Source of the DNA: JBFWRI01 sp050248995
Lineage (GTDB): Bacteria > Pseudomonadota > Alphaproteobacteria > JAIXQD01
Assembly (NCBI GenBank): GCA_050248995.1
Contig: JBFWRI010000011.1
Location: 1 to 57,737, forward strand
DNA: 57,737 nt
Direction: 5' to 3'
Shown here: positions 6,955 through 15,283 of the stretch, in pieces
Layout: each line of letters opens with the position of its first letter
Position numbering within the stretch: position 1 is the first letter of the stretch
Notes under the pieces: generated by a model
Database searches by the model: none
What the model was told of the DNA's origin: nothing
What the model saw: the letters and a program-made list of their open reading frames with translations, nothing else
Made by a program: the position numbers and the translations under genes

Positions 6955-7448
6955 CCAGCGAAATCAGCGCCTGCCAGGCGCGGGGCGAGATTAACATCAC
7001 CCCCTATGACGCCAAGCGGCTTAACCCGTGCAGTTATACGTATCGCCTGGGCCCTGATCTGGGCGTGCCGGTTATTCATCCTGACAACAGCGTGACGTTT
7101 GAAACAATAACAATCCCGCCTGAAGGTTATGTACTGCAGCCGGGCCGCATGTATCTGGGCCACACACTGGAGACACTTGGCAGTACGCACTATGCCATGT
7201 CGCTGGTGGGGCGCAGTTCGCTGGGGCGTCTGGGGTTGTTTCTGCAGGTGACGGCCAACCTGATCAATGTTGGTTCGCAGCACCAGATTACGTTGGAGCT
7301 GGTCGCCGCCTTGCCGCTGCGGGTGTATGCCGGGATGGATATCGGCGAGATGAGTTTCTGGCAGACATACGGCGATGTAAAACGCTATCAGGGCGGGTAC
7401 AGCGCCTATAACGCGCCGACGGCGTCGCAGCACCGGGAAAGACAGTGA
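6942..7448 (+). CDS. dCTP deaminase/dUTPase-fold protein, copy B (keeps catalytic Glu, lacks the nucleotide tail)
   Basis: A 168-residue paralogue of copy A. GRSSLGRLGLFLQVTANL carries the phosphate-binding Arg/Ser motif, and ITLELV keeps the Glu that aligns with catalytic E138 of E. coli Dcd. IDPGW is replaced by INVGS. The C-terminal nucleotide-contact segment is degenerate (GGYSAYNAP, without the Lys and Gln-Gly of copy A). The two copies thus lack different parts of a site that in Dcd trimers is built at subunit interfaces. Its stop overlaps the GTG start of nhaA, so the two are translationally coupled. Confidence 0.85.
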   Translation: MILTASEISACQARGEINITPYDAKRLNPCSYTYRLGPDLGVPVIHPDNSVTFETITIPPEGYVLQPGRMYLGHTLETLGSTHYAMSLVGRSSLGRLGLFLQVTANLINVGSQHQITLELVAALPLRVYAGMDIGEMSFWQTYGDVKRYQGGYSAYNAPTASQHRERQ

Positions 7449-8662
7449 TTACAAAATCTTTTCAGAAGTTCATGCACAAGGAGTCGTCCAGCGGCATCGT
7501 GTTGCTGGTGATGACCGCGCTGGCGCTGTTTCTGGCCAATGGTTCACTGGCGCCCGCTTATTCCGGGCTGCTTGCGGCGAAGTTCTCGCTGGGCCCGCTC
7601 ACCATGTCGTTCCAGCACTGGGTGAACGATGGCCTGATGGCCCTTTTTTTTCTTCTGGTCGGCCTTGAGATCAAACGCGAGCTGCTGCACGGAACGTTGT
7701 CTGTACGGGCGCAGGCGCTGTTGCCGGCCGCTGCCGCTGTGGGCGGCATGCTTGTACCGATGCTTGTCTACGTCATCATCGTAGACGGCCATCCAGAGTA
7801 TGCTGCCGGATGGGCTATCCCTGCCGCCACCGATATCGCTTTTGCTCTTGGAATTCTGGCGCTGTTGGGGCCGCGCGTGCCTGTCTGCCTGAAAGTGTTC
7901 CTGACAGCTCTTGCTATCCTTGACGATATCGGCGCTGTTCTGATCATCACATTTTTCTACAACGCTGCGCTCGACATCCTGTTTCTTGCGGCAGGGGCAG
8001 GGATATTTGCTGCTCTTTTGATTATGAACCGCCTTAAAGTGATGTGTCTTGTTCCCTATCTTTTACTGGGCGTCGTGTTGTGGGCGGTGATCCTGCAGTC
8101 AGGCCTGCATGCGACGATTGCTGGCGTGCTGCTAGCATTATGTATTCCGCTAACGCGTGACGGCACGAACCCTGATATTAAGATCACGCGTGTCGATAGC
8201 CCGCTGCTCAGGCTTGAGCACATTTTACGCCCGTGGGCACTTTATGCAATCTTGCCGCTTTTCGCTGTCTGTAATGCCGGACTCGACCTTTCGATAATCG
8301 GCGGCGTCAGTGCGTTCACGGATACGTTGCCGCTCGCAATAGCTTTGGGGTTATTTATCGGCAAGCCTGTCGGCATTTTCGGCGCCGCATGGCTGGCGGT
8401 GCGCTGCCGTATCGCCGCCCTTCCGGCAGATACCGGTTTTATCCATATCGCCGGCGCCGGCCTGCTGGGCGGTGTCGGATTCACCATGAGCCTGTTTATC
8501 GGCGCACTTGCTTTCGCGGATTCCGCGCTTGTGAATCCTATGAAGCTGGGCGTTCTTGCTGGTTCTTTCCTGAGTGCTATCGCAGGCCTTATTGTTTGTC
8601 GCGTGGCTATTCTCAGTTATTATGGCGGAAGCACGAAAGACACAGATAACTTTGCAAGGTAG
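7445..8662 (+). CDS. nhaA: Na+/H+ antiporter NhaA
   Basis: A 405-residue inner-membrane antiporter that exports Na+ or Li+ in exchange for protons. Motifs match NhaA: LFFLLVGLEIKREL (about 60-75), AIPAATDIAFALGIL (about 128) and AILDDIGAVLII (about 160) with the paired Asp residues that bind and translocate the ion. GFTMSLFIGALAF near residue 350 is also typical. The start is a GTG overlapping the previous TGA. The cation/Ca2+ antiporter follows 9 bases later, making an ion-homeostasis pair. Confidence 0.95.
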   Translation: MITKSFQKFMHKESSSGIVLLVMTALALFLANGSLAPAYSGLLAAKFSLGPLTMSFQHWVNDGLMALFFLLVGLEIKRELLHGTLSVRAQALLPAAAAVGGMLVPMLVYVIIVDGHPEYAAGWAIPAATDIAFALGILALLGPRVPVCLKVFLTALAILDDIGAVLIITFFYNAALDILFLAAGAGIFAALLIMNRLKVMCLVPYLLLGVVLWAVILQSGLHATIAGVLLALCIPLTRDGTNPDIKITRVDSPLLRLEHILRPWALYAILPLFAVCNAGLDLSIIGGVSAFTDTLPLAIALGLFIGKPVGIFGAAWLAVRCRIAALPADTGFIHIAGAGLLGGVGFTMSLFIGALAFADSALVNPMKLGVLAGSFLSAIAGLIVCRVAILSYYGGSTKDTDNFAR

Positions 8663-8671
8663 GATAACATC

Positions 8672-9592
8672 ATGACCATCGCCGTTCTTCAGTTGATCGC
8701 CGGGTTTATCTGTGCCGGTTTCGGGGGCGAGGCTTTTGTGCGTGCCTGCGTGAACAGCGCTGTCTTGTTGCGTATTCCCAGCGCGATTGTCGCCATCACA
8801 ATCGCTGCTTTTGCCACATCCAGCCCCGAACTGTCGGTGGCCGTGAATGCGGCGCTGGCCGGTACGCCGCAGATCGCGCTGGGTGATGCGCTGGGCAGCA
8901 ATATCATCAATGTGGCGCTGGTGCTGGGGCTTGTACTGTGTTTCGGCGGCCTTGCTGCATCACGCCAGAACATCAGTCGCGACTGGTTACTGGCGCTTTT
9001 CATACCGATCCTGGTCGGCGTGATGGCGTCGGACGGCATTATCGGCATGACGGACGGCATCGTATTACTGGGGATGTTTGCTGTCTGGCTTTCCTTTCTT
9101 GTTGTCACCGCCAATAACCATCGCCGGGCGGCGGCCGAAGCCAAAACATCTATTCACAAAGGCAACACGGTCATCCTGCTTCTGATGGGTCTGGGCCTGC
9201 TGATGCTGGCCGGCACGCTGATCGTCAGTGGCGCCAAGGCGGTTGGTAGCTGGCTGGGGTGGAGCCCGTTCATCACGGGCGTCACGCTGGTGGCGCTTGG
9301 CACATCGATGCCCGAGCTGGCGGCCAGCCTGATCGCGCGGCTGCGCGGGCATGATGATATCGGCCTGAATACCGTTGTTGGCAGCAATATTTTCAACCTG
9401 CTGTGTATTGTGGCCATTGCGGCGATTATCCATCCCATTGCCATTGATGCGCAGGCGATTGTCGGCAGCATCGGCGTCGGGCTGGTTGCGCTGGTATTTG
9501 TATTTCCGAATGCGCGGGGCTTCATTCCGCGCTGGCGCTCGATACCCCTGCTGGTAGTGTATGCCGCATACGTTCTCAGCGTTCTTGCATAA
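8672..9592 (+). CDS. Calcium/sodium (cation:cation) antiporter, CaCA/YrbG type
   Basis: 306 residues with about ten membrane segments and the two inverted alpha repeats of the family: alpha-1 ATSSPELSVAVNAAL with ALGDALGSNIINV (about 50-90), and alpha-2 ALGTSMPELAASLIA with NTVVGSNIFNLL (about 207-245). The acidic residues of both repeats, which bind Ca2+ or Na+, are present. GAT-rich sequence and a short spacing place it in the nhaA operon. A bidirectional terminator follows. Confidence 0.93.
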   Translation: MTIAVLQLIAGFICAGFGGEAFVRACVNSAVLLRIPSAIVAITIAAFATSSPELSVAVNAALAGTPQIALGDALGSNIINVALVLGLVLCFGGLAASRQNISRDWLLALFIPILVGVMASDGIIGMTDGIVLLGMFAVWLSFLVVTANNHRRAAAEAKTSIHKGNTVILLLMGLGLLMLAGTLIVSGAKAVGSWLGWSPFITGVTLVALGTSMPELAASLIARLRGHDDIGLNTVVGSNIFNLLCIVAIAAIIHPIAIDAQAIVGSIGVGLVALVFVFPNARGFIPRWRSIPLLVVYAAYVLSVLA

Positions 9593-9601
9593 TTCAAAAA
9601 T

Positions 9602-9626
9602 AAAAGCCCGGGGAAACCGGGCTTTT
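9602..9626. terminator. Bidirectional intrinsic terminator
   Basis: AAAAGCCCGG (9602-9611) and CCGGGCTTTT (9617-9626) form a perfect 10-bp stem with a GGAAA loop. A and T runs on both sides let it stop the plus-strand antiporter transcript and the minus-strand rpmB transcript. Confidence 0.9.
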
Positions 9627-9648
9627 GAATTCTTGTAAATTATTTCTT

Positions 9649-9942
9649 TTAAGCCTTGGCTTTAGCGTCGGCGGCCATAACCTGCTTTTTCAAAGCTTTG
9701 GCTTCGGTTGACAGCGCTGCCGTCTTGGCCGTGCGCAAGAAGGCATCGATGCCGCCGTTGTGTTCAATGGTGCGCAGGGCATTGGCTGAAATGCGCAGAC
9801 TGACGGTGCGGCCAAGCGCTTCGCTGGGCATGGAAACAACCTGCAGGTTCGGCTGCCAGCGACGCCGCGTCTTGCGGTTCGAGTGGCTTACATTATTCCC
9901 AAAACGGACGGTTTTACCCGTCACGGCGCACACGCGTGCCAT
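9649..9942 (-). CDS. rpmB: 50S ribosomal protein L28
   Basis: A 97-residue basic protein with the L28 signature: MARVCAVTGKTVRFGNNVSH at the N-terminus, then SNRKTRRRWQPNLQ and a C-terminal lysine/alanine-rich helix. Length and motifs match alphaproteobacterial L28. It is a component of the large ribosomal subunit. It is monocistronic: a bidirectional terminator lies downstream, and the M23 peptidase gene upstream reads in the same direction after a gap of about 110 bases. Confidence 0.96.
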   Translation of the reverse strand: MARVCAVTGKTVRFGNNVSHSNRKTRRRWQPNLQVVSMPSEALGRTVSLRISANALRTIEHNGGIDAFLRTAKTAALSTEAKALKKQVMAADAKAKA

Positions 9943-10054
9943 AGCTAACTCCTGTAAAAAGATGGGCTTTTATAGGTAAATGGCCGGGCAGGGTCAAGAA
10001 AAAAGGAGCGCGGGCACGGGGCCGGATATGCCGAAATCAGGCAGTTAAAGGGGT

Positions 10055-11560
10055 TTAATTGTTGGCGTGGGCCACATTTGTCGGGCCGGTGATGGGGTTT
10101 ACACCCTTCAGGGCCAGGTTGAATTCACTCTGGATCTGGTCCTGCCAGCGCTTGAAGGTCGCCATTTCCGTCTTGTTCAGGCTGCGCCCGGTCGGGATAT
10201 TGACCGTCATCGGGTTTACCTTACGGCCATTAACATGGATTTCATAATGCAGGTGCGGCCCTGTCGAACGGCCGGTTGAGCCGACATAAGCAATCACCTG
10301 CCCCTGCTTGACCTTGTCGCCGACCTTCAGGCTGCGCGGGAAACCGCTGGCATGCGCATAAGCTGTCGAGATGTTGCCGTTGTGGCGGATCTGGACGTAT
10401 TTGCCGTACGAACCGTTCCAGCCCAGCTTGGTGATGGTGCCGTCGCCGGCGGCGTAAATCGGCGTGCCGGCGCTGGCGCCGAAGTCGATACCGGCGTGCA
10501 TCTTGCTATAGCCCAGCAGCGGGTGGTTGCGCATGCCGAAGCGCGACGTGATGCGTGCGCCGTCGACCGGTGTTCTGAGCAGGCCGCGCTTGGCGGTTTT
10601 GCCGCTTTCGTCGAAATAATCGAATTGGCCTTTTTCATATTCATAGCGGTACATGCGCACCGACTTGCCGCCGGTTTCGATGGTGGCGAAAATGACTTGC
10701 CCGTCACCGATGTTGTCGCCACGCGCAGTCACCTTCTGGTCGTACATAACCTGGAACTTGTCGCCGGGATGGATATCACGCTGGAAGTCGACCGCGTGGG
10801 CGAACATCTTCATCACGTCCGTCATCACGTTCTGCGGCAGGCCAGCGGCGCTGGCTGACTGGTACAGGCTGCCGCTGATGGTGCCGGTGGTCGCAAGACG
10901 CTTCAGTGAAGTGGGGATAACGGCCGCTACGGCATCGTATGACCCGTCGTTTTGCCGCTCCAGCTTGATTTCCTTGGTCGAACTGGCGCTGAAATTCATG
11001 CTGACCAGCTGGTTTTTCTCGCCGTCGCGCTGCAGGACCATATTGAACTTCTGTCCGGCCTTCAGGCGACGGATATCGAATACGCGGCGCAGTTCGGCGG
11101 CGATGCTGTTCGCTTCGCCGGTGACGATATCAAGGCTTTGCAGCAGGCCGCCCAATGTCTGGCCTGCCGTCAGCGCCAGAGTTTTTTCTTCCATGACAGG
11201 TGCGGTCGACATGGCAGGCCGTTCGGCGGTATCTTCGGTCAGTGTTACCATGGCCATCGCCATTGGTGTGGCCGAGGCGACGGTTGCCATGGCAAACGGC
11301 TGATTGTTGAACATGGCCGCCAGGCGCGTCGAGGCGGCATCATCAGCTTGCCACGGCACCATGGGCAGGCCGATGGCGGCGATCAGAAGGGCAAAAGCGC
11401 TGATCCGGGTCCGCTGACCAAGCCGGCGGAAACCGCTTTTCATCGTTCGGGACAGGCTGCGGAAATCGTGGACGCCGGAATCCTGCATCCCCATGACAGG
11501 CGCATAGGTCCTGTAGTTATAGGGAATGGTCCCGCTCAGTATGTGAGGTGGAAGTGACAT
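10055..11560 (-). CDS. M23 family peptidoglycan endopeptidase
   Basis: 501 residues from the longest start; an in-frame Met about 40 residues in (MKSGFRRLGQ) is also possible. A membrane anchor lies at about 53-70 (ISAFALLIAAIGLPMV). A periplasmic OapA/LysM-like region follows (LTAGQTLGGLLQSLDIV), then a LytM/M23 domain at about 345-450. Zinc ligands are intact: HAGIDF and HLHYEIH, with the catalytic histidine in TAYAHAS. It should cut peptide cross-links in the cell wall. It stands alone, upstream of rpmB. Confidence 0.92.
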   Translation of the reverse strand: MSLPPHILSGTIPYNYRTYAPVMGMQDSGVHDFRSLSRTMKSGFRRLGQRTRISAFALLIAAIGLPMVPWQADDAASTRLAAMFNNQPFAMATVASATPMAMAMVTLTEDTAERPAMSTAPVMEEKTLALTAGQTLGGLLQSLDIVTGEANSIAAELRRVFDIRRLKAGQKFNMVLQRDGEKNQLVSMNFSASSTKEIKLERQNDGSYDAVAAVIPTSLKRLATTGTISGSLYQSASAAGLPQNVMTDVMKMFAHAVDFQRDIHPGDKFQVMYDQKVTARGDNIGDGQVIFATIETGGKSVRMYRYEYEKGQFDYFDESGKTAKRGLLRTPVDGARITSRFGMRNHPLLGYSKMHAGIDFGASAGTPIYAAGDGTITKLGWNGSYGKYVQIRHNGNISTAYAHASGFPRSLKVGDKVKQGQVIAYVGSTGRSTGPHLHYEIHVNGRKVNPMTVNIPTGRSLNKTEMATFKRWQDQIQSEFNLALKGVNPITGPTNVAHANN

Positions 11561-11890
11561 GCAGTTCCAATCAGTTCCGTGAAACTTTCACGGAGCAGGA
11601 GAAACGGCTGTGTGAATTATGCAACATTCAAAACGTACCGGCTTGTTAAACCTGAAGTCATTTTTGAGCCGGTGCCTATAAAGTCAACATAAAAAATTTT
11701 TCCGAAATGAAATCAGCTGATTAGGCGCGGGCTGCACCGAATATAGCGGCAGAGTCTTAAAATATCGTTTTGATTTAGATATGTCTTTGTTTTTCCATTC
11801 GTCGGGCGCAGTCCTTATTTTAATCTTATTGCACCAATTTTTTGCTAAGGTGCCGCGCATCTAACGATCACCACTTCAAGGATAGATGAC
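11561..11890. other. Intergenic region between divergent genes
   Basis: About 330 bases between the 5' ends of the M23 peptidase gene (minus) and the 218-residue gene (plus). It contains T-rich stretches around 11690-11850 and no ORF I can support. It must hold both promoters, but no -35/-10 pair is convincing. A purine-rich CAAGGATAGATGAC precedes the plus-strand ATG as its ribosome site. Confidence 0.5.
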
Positions 11891-12547
11891 ATGCAAATTG
11901 ACTGGAAACCGCTGAGCCGTGCCGATATGGCCAAAGGCCTTGGGCAACTGCAGAAGATGCTGGGCGATGTTATGCCCGCCAATGGTGATTTCCGTCTGCG
12001 CCGCGCTGCCCTGACGTTTTATCCGGCCATGACTTTCTATGAAGTGACGGACCAGGCCCACAACCCGCCACGCCAACTGTATGCGCTAATCGACGAGGCG
12101 AAGGAAGAAGTCACCGTTCTCGACATGACGAACCAGCCTGTCTACAAGCTGAACAACGAAGGCTACCTGAAGCTGTCGGATGCCACGGTCATTCCGTACG
12201 TTGCGTTCTTCTTCTCGTGCGTGGCTGGTCCATATGGCCTGATGCCCGTGATTGAAAAGCTGGACCTGCCGCAAGGACAGGAGCCTGACGATGAAACCGC
12301 AACCGCCCTTGAAGGCGTGAAGGATGTTATTCCGCCAACCGTGATGGGCGAAGAAGAGGGTGGTTACCGTGTTGGTGCCGCGCTGCTGTTTCAGGGCGCT
12401 GTATTCAAGACCGAAATCGTTGTGAACGACGCCGGCGTGATCCGTGTCGACAAGCACGAACTGGCGCTGGCTTCAGGTGATGGCGAGGCCGAGGGCGCCG
12501 AAGGTGCGGAAGGCGCCAACGAAAACGGCACCGACAAGCCCAACTAA
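11891..12547 (+). CDS. Conserved-looking hypothetical protein (218 aa)
   Basis: Not recognised. A soluble protein of 218 residues with a globular part of about 190 residues (TFYPAMTFYEVTDQAHNPPR, YVAFFFSCVAGPYGLMPVIE) and a low-complexity acidic tail with GAEGAEGAN repeats. The ATG at 11891 follows AAGGA. It ends 6 bases before the inositol-phosphatase-like gene, so they are likely cotranscribed. The FFFSCVAGPYGLM stretch is too short and isolated to call a membrane protein. Confidence 0.7.
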   Translation: MQIDWKPLSRADMAKGLGQLQKMLGDVMPANGDFRLRRAALTFYPAMTFYEVTDQAHNPPRQLYALIDEAKEEVTVLDMTNQPVYKLNNEGYLKLSDATVIPYVAFFFSCVAGPYGLMPVIEKLDLPQGQEPDDETATALEGVKDVIPPTVMGEEEGGYRVGAALLFQGAVFKTEIVVNDAGVIRVDKHELALASGDGEAEGAEGAEGANENGTDKPN

Positions 12548-12553
12548 ATCCTG

Positions 12554-13375
12554 ATGACGGACGCCGCGCGTTTCTTGCCGCTACTGCTTGACTTTATACA
12601 GCGCGCGGGCGGTGTGGCTATGGGCTTTCAGGATCAGGGTATTCAGTCATTTAAAAGCGACAAAGCACCGGTAACGGCGGCCGATCTTGCCATCAGCAAG
12701 ATGTTTGCCGAATTCATTCGGACGTTACCCGATGCGGCTGCCCACTTTGTAATTGATGAAGAGGCCTGCGGCACTGTCAGCGGTGCGCAAGCGGCGTGGC
12801 AAAAAGCAAAGTATGTGTGGGTGATCGACCCGATTGATGGCACCACGCCTTTTGCGCACGGCCTTCCGCTGTGGGGCACGATGATTGCGCTGTTCAAAAA
12901 TAATCAGCCGGTTCTGGGTATCATCAGCAATCCGGCGCTGGATGAAATTGTGTATACAGACACGGTGCAGACCACATACGTAAACCGCAAGACGGGCATA
13001 ACAAAAGAGCTCGGAGTAGTAGAGCCTCAGCCGCTGCATCGTTCGTCGCTTGTGTTTGGATCGAATTGGTTGTGTGATTTTGATTGCGAACCCGTGCTGT
13101 TTATGGACTTGCACGCAGCGGCTGTGATTACCATGTATGCTGTACTTGGGCGTTGTCGGGCGGCGTTTTTTGGGCCGCCAATGAGTTTATGGGATCTGGC
13201 GATTACACTGCCGTTCGCCAAAGCTACCGGGCTTGAACTGATGCGGGTACGCGACGGCCAGTCAGCGCATGTGCTGACAGATATTACGATTGAGGATAAC
13301 TGGAAGCCAAAAGACTTGTTTGTCTTCTGTCACCCAACGCAATTTGACGAACTACGAAAGTTGCCGAAAGCCTAG
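12554..13375 (+). CDS. Inositol monophosphatase family phosphatase
   Basis: A 273-residue Li+-sensitive, Mg2+-dependent phosphatase. It has the first metal-binding Glu (IDEEACG, about 68), the hallmark WVIDPIDGTTPFAHGLPLWG (about 93-112) and the second metal site PMSLWDLAITLPFAKATG (about 210). Substrates in the family include inositol phosphates, histidinol phosphate (HisN type) and 3'-phosphoadenosine 5'-phosphate. Nothing nearby chooses between these. It is cotranscribed with the preceding hypothetical gene and converges on the minus-strand gene at 13386. Confidence 0.9.
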   Translation: MTDAARFLPLLLDFIQRAGGVAMGFQDQGIQSFKSDKAPVTAADLAISKMFAEFIRTLPDAAAHFVIDEEACGTVSGAQAAWQKAKYVWVIDPIDGTTPFAHGLPLWGTMIALFKNNQPVLGIISNPALDEIVYTDTVQTTYVNRKTGITKELGVVEPQPLHRSSLVFGSNWLCDFDCEPVLFMDLHAAAVITMYAVLGRCRAAFFGPPMSLWDLAITLPFAKATGLELMRVRDGQSAHVLTDITIEDNWKPKDLFVFCHPTQFDELRKLPKA

Positions 13376-13385
13376 CGTGGATGCC

Positions 13386-14081
13386 TTATCCCGGTCCGCC
13401 GGGGTCGCGCTGATCGTAACGGCGGCTGACTTCTGTACCGTTATTCGGCGTCGCAAGCTTGAATACCTGCTCAAGACGGTCAAGTTGCTCCATGCTCGCC
13501 GGCTTGTAAAAAACAAGGATAGTTGCTTTTACCGCGTCATAGCTTACGGCGCCAAAGACAGATTGATACTGATCGAGGGATTCCTCTACGCCCTCTAATG
13601 AGTCACTCACGGCCGGTGCTGTCTGTTTGTGTATGAGATGCTCCTGAACGGATTGTTCCGTCAGTTCTGCGTTATCCAGACGCTCATGCCCTTCCGCATT
13701 AACGCGGGCGATGTGAAGGTGAGCAATGCAATGTGCTATCAGACGACCGGCTGCCAGGCAGCGGGGCAACTCGATTCCGCCCCGGGTTACCGGTCCTGCC
13801 CGGCCTTCTGCCAAAGCCAGCTCACTGCCGTAGGCGAGGGGCGTAAACGTATCGAGCGAGGCTTTTGTTATAGCCAACTGCTCCATCATTTTTTCAAAGT
13901 AGGGAGAGCCATGACTTTCGAAAAGCTGCTGGATGGCCATACTGAGCTCTAAGCGCACACGCTCGCTTTCGTTTTTGCAATACTGGTTGACCGATTGGAT
14001 GTCGACAGTATCGCTCCCCGCGAAAAGATGCGGCTCTACATATTTAGGCATAAAGAACTGGAAGTGTTCGATCATGCGCAT
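13386..14081 (-). CDS. Hypothetical protein (231 aa)
   Basis: Not recognised. A 231-residue soluble protein without signal peptide or membrane segment, with a helical, acidic middle (HERLDNAELTEQSVQEHLI) and a charged C-terminal tail rich in Arg, Asp, Gly and Pro. It begins 45 bases from the divergent ZapE gene and ends 10 bases from the convergent phosphatase gene. A plus-strand frame over 13629-13952 is open too, but the minus frame is longer and has the more natural composition. Confidence 0.6.
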   Translation of the reverse strand: MRMIEHFQFFMPKYVEPHLFAGSDTVDIQSVNQYCKNESERVRLELSMAIQQLFESHGSPYFEKMMEQLAITKASLDTFTPLAYGSELALAEGRAGPVTRGGIELPRCLAAGRLIAHCIAHLHIARVNAEGHERLDNAELTEQSVQEHLIHKQTAPAVSDSLEGVEESLDQYQSVFGAVSYDAVKATILVFYKPASMEQLDRLEQVFKLATPNNGTEVSRRYDQRDPGGPG

Positions 14082-14171
14082 AGGATAGCACTTGGGCGCC
14101 GGAACCTATGAAAAGTTAATACTTTCATGGCCGGGGCTGACAAAAGCCTTAACTCTTGTCACTCTAAGTTT

Positions 14172-15266
14172 ATGATGTTGCCGAGTAAAATTTATCAGAA
14201 GCGCCTGGAGTCCGGCGCGCTGGCCCCCGATGCTGCTGAAGCCGCCGCTCTTCCGTATCTGGATGCGCTGTGCAGTGGCTTAAGCAAGCCAATTTCGAAA
14301 GCAGGTTTTTTCCAGCGCCTGTTCGGCATGACGTCGAACAAGATGCGCGGGTTGTATATGTACGGGCCGGTAGGGCGCGGCAAAAGCTTTTTGATGGACC
14401 TGCTGTTCGCGTGCGTGCCGACGCATGTGCCGAAAAAGCGCCAGCACTTCCACCAGTTCATGCGCGACGTGCATCACAGGCTGGATACGGCGCGGCGGCA
14501 GGGCGTCGCCAACCCGCTGGCGTTGCTGGCGGTAGCCATTGCAAACGAAGCGCGCCTGCTTTGTTTCGACGAGATGGCGGTGAAGGATGTCGCCGATGCG
14601 ATGATTTTATCGCGGCTGTTCGAAGACCTGTTCAGGCTGGGTGTCGTGGTGGTCGCCACATCCAACATCGCGCCCGATAACCTGTATGCCGGCGGGCTAC
14701 AGCGCGTGCGTTTCCTGCCATTCATCGCCGCAATAAAGCGGCATTGCCATGTACTTGAGGTGGCGGGTGCGGTCGATCATCGCCAGCAGCGCCTGCAGGG
14801 CACGCAGGCTTATCATTTTCCGCTGGGCGCCGCCGCAAGCGCGGCGCTACGCGATGTTTTCACACGCCTGACCGGCGGTGCACATATCGCACCGCAGGTG
14901 CTGCAGGTTGACGGGCGCGAACTGGTTCTGAAACAGGTATCCGGCGATGTGCTGCTGACGACGTTCGACGAGATCTGCCGTGCACCGCTGGGGCCGGCGG
15001 ATATGCTGGAAATCGCCGCCTGTTTCAACTGCGTGATCATGGATGGTGTGCCGCAGCTGACGGCCGATATGCGCAACGAAACCACCCGGCTTATTGTATT
15101 GATCGACGCGCTGTATGACGCCCGCCGCCAGTTCTTTATGGCGGGTGCCGTAGCGCTGGACCAGCTGTGCACGCCCGATAATGCATTAGCCTTTGATTTC
15201 CAACGCACCGCCAGCCGCATTACCGAAATGCAGGCCGCAGATTACCAGCAGACGGCGGCCTTTTGA
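14172..15266 (+). CDS. zapE: AFG1/ZapE family ATPase
   Basis: An AAA-like ATPase of the ZapE/AFG1 family, linked to FtsZ-ring dynamics and to protein quality control at the membrane. Walker A is MYGPVGRGKSFLMDLLF (about residue 60), Walker B is LLCFDEMAVKDVADAM (about 135) and sensor-like VVATSNIAPDNLYAGGLQR follows. I prefer an ATG at 14172 or 14175 because family members begin close to the YxxxLxxGxLxPD motif seen here as YQKRLESGALAPD; an upstream ATG at 14127 would add 15 residues. Confidence 0.92.
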   Translation: MMLPSKIYQKRLESGALAPDAAEAAALPYLDALCSGLSKPISKAGFFQRLFGMTSNKMRGLYMYGPVGRGKSFLMDLLFACVPTHVPKKRQHFHQFMRDVHHRLDTARRQGVANPLALLAVAIANEARLLCFDEMAVKDVADAMILSRLFEDLFRLGVVVVATSNIAPDNLYAGGLQRVRFLPFIAAIKRHCHVLEVAGAVDHRQQRLQGTQAYHFPLGAAASAALRDVFTRLTGGAHIAPQVLQVDGRELVLKQVSGDVLLTTFDEICRAPLGPADMLEIAACFNCVIMDGVPQLTADMRNETTRLIVLIDALYDARRQFFMAGAVALDQLCTPDNALAFDFQRTASRITEMQAADYQQTAAF

Positions 15267-15283
15267 CGCCCTATATATAAGAT

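Noticed and set aside
10055..11560. Inactive (degenerate) LytM factor
   Set aside because: Metal ligands (HAGIDF, HLHYE) are intact, unlike the EnvC-like protein at 47031.
13629..13952. Plus-strand 107-residue frame opposite the 231-residue hypothetical gene
   Set aside because: It is entirely contained in the longer minus frame and has no ribosome site. A call either way is uncertain because the minus gene is unrecognised.
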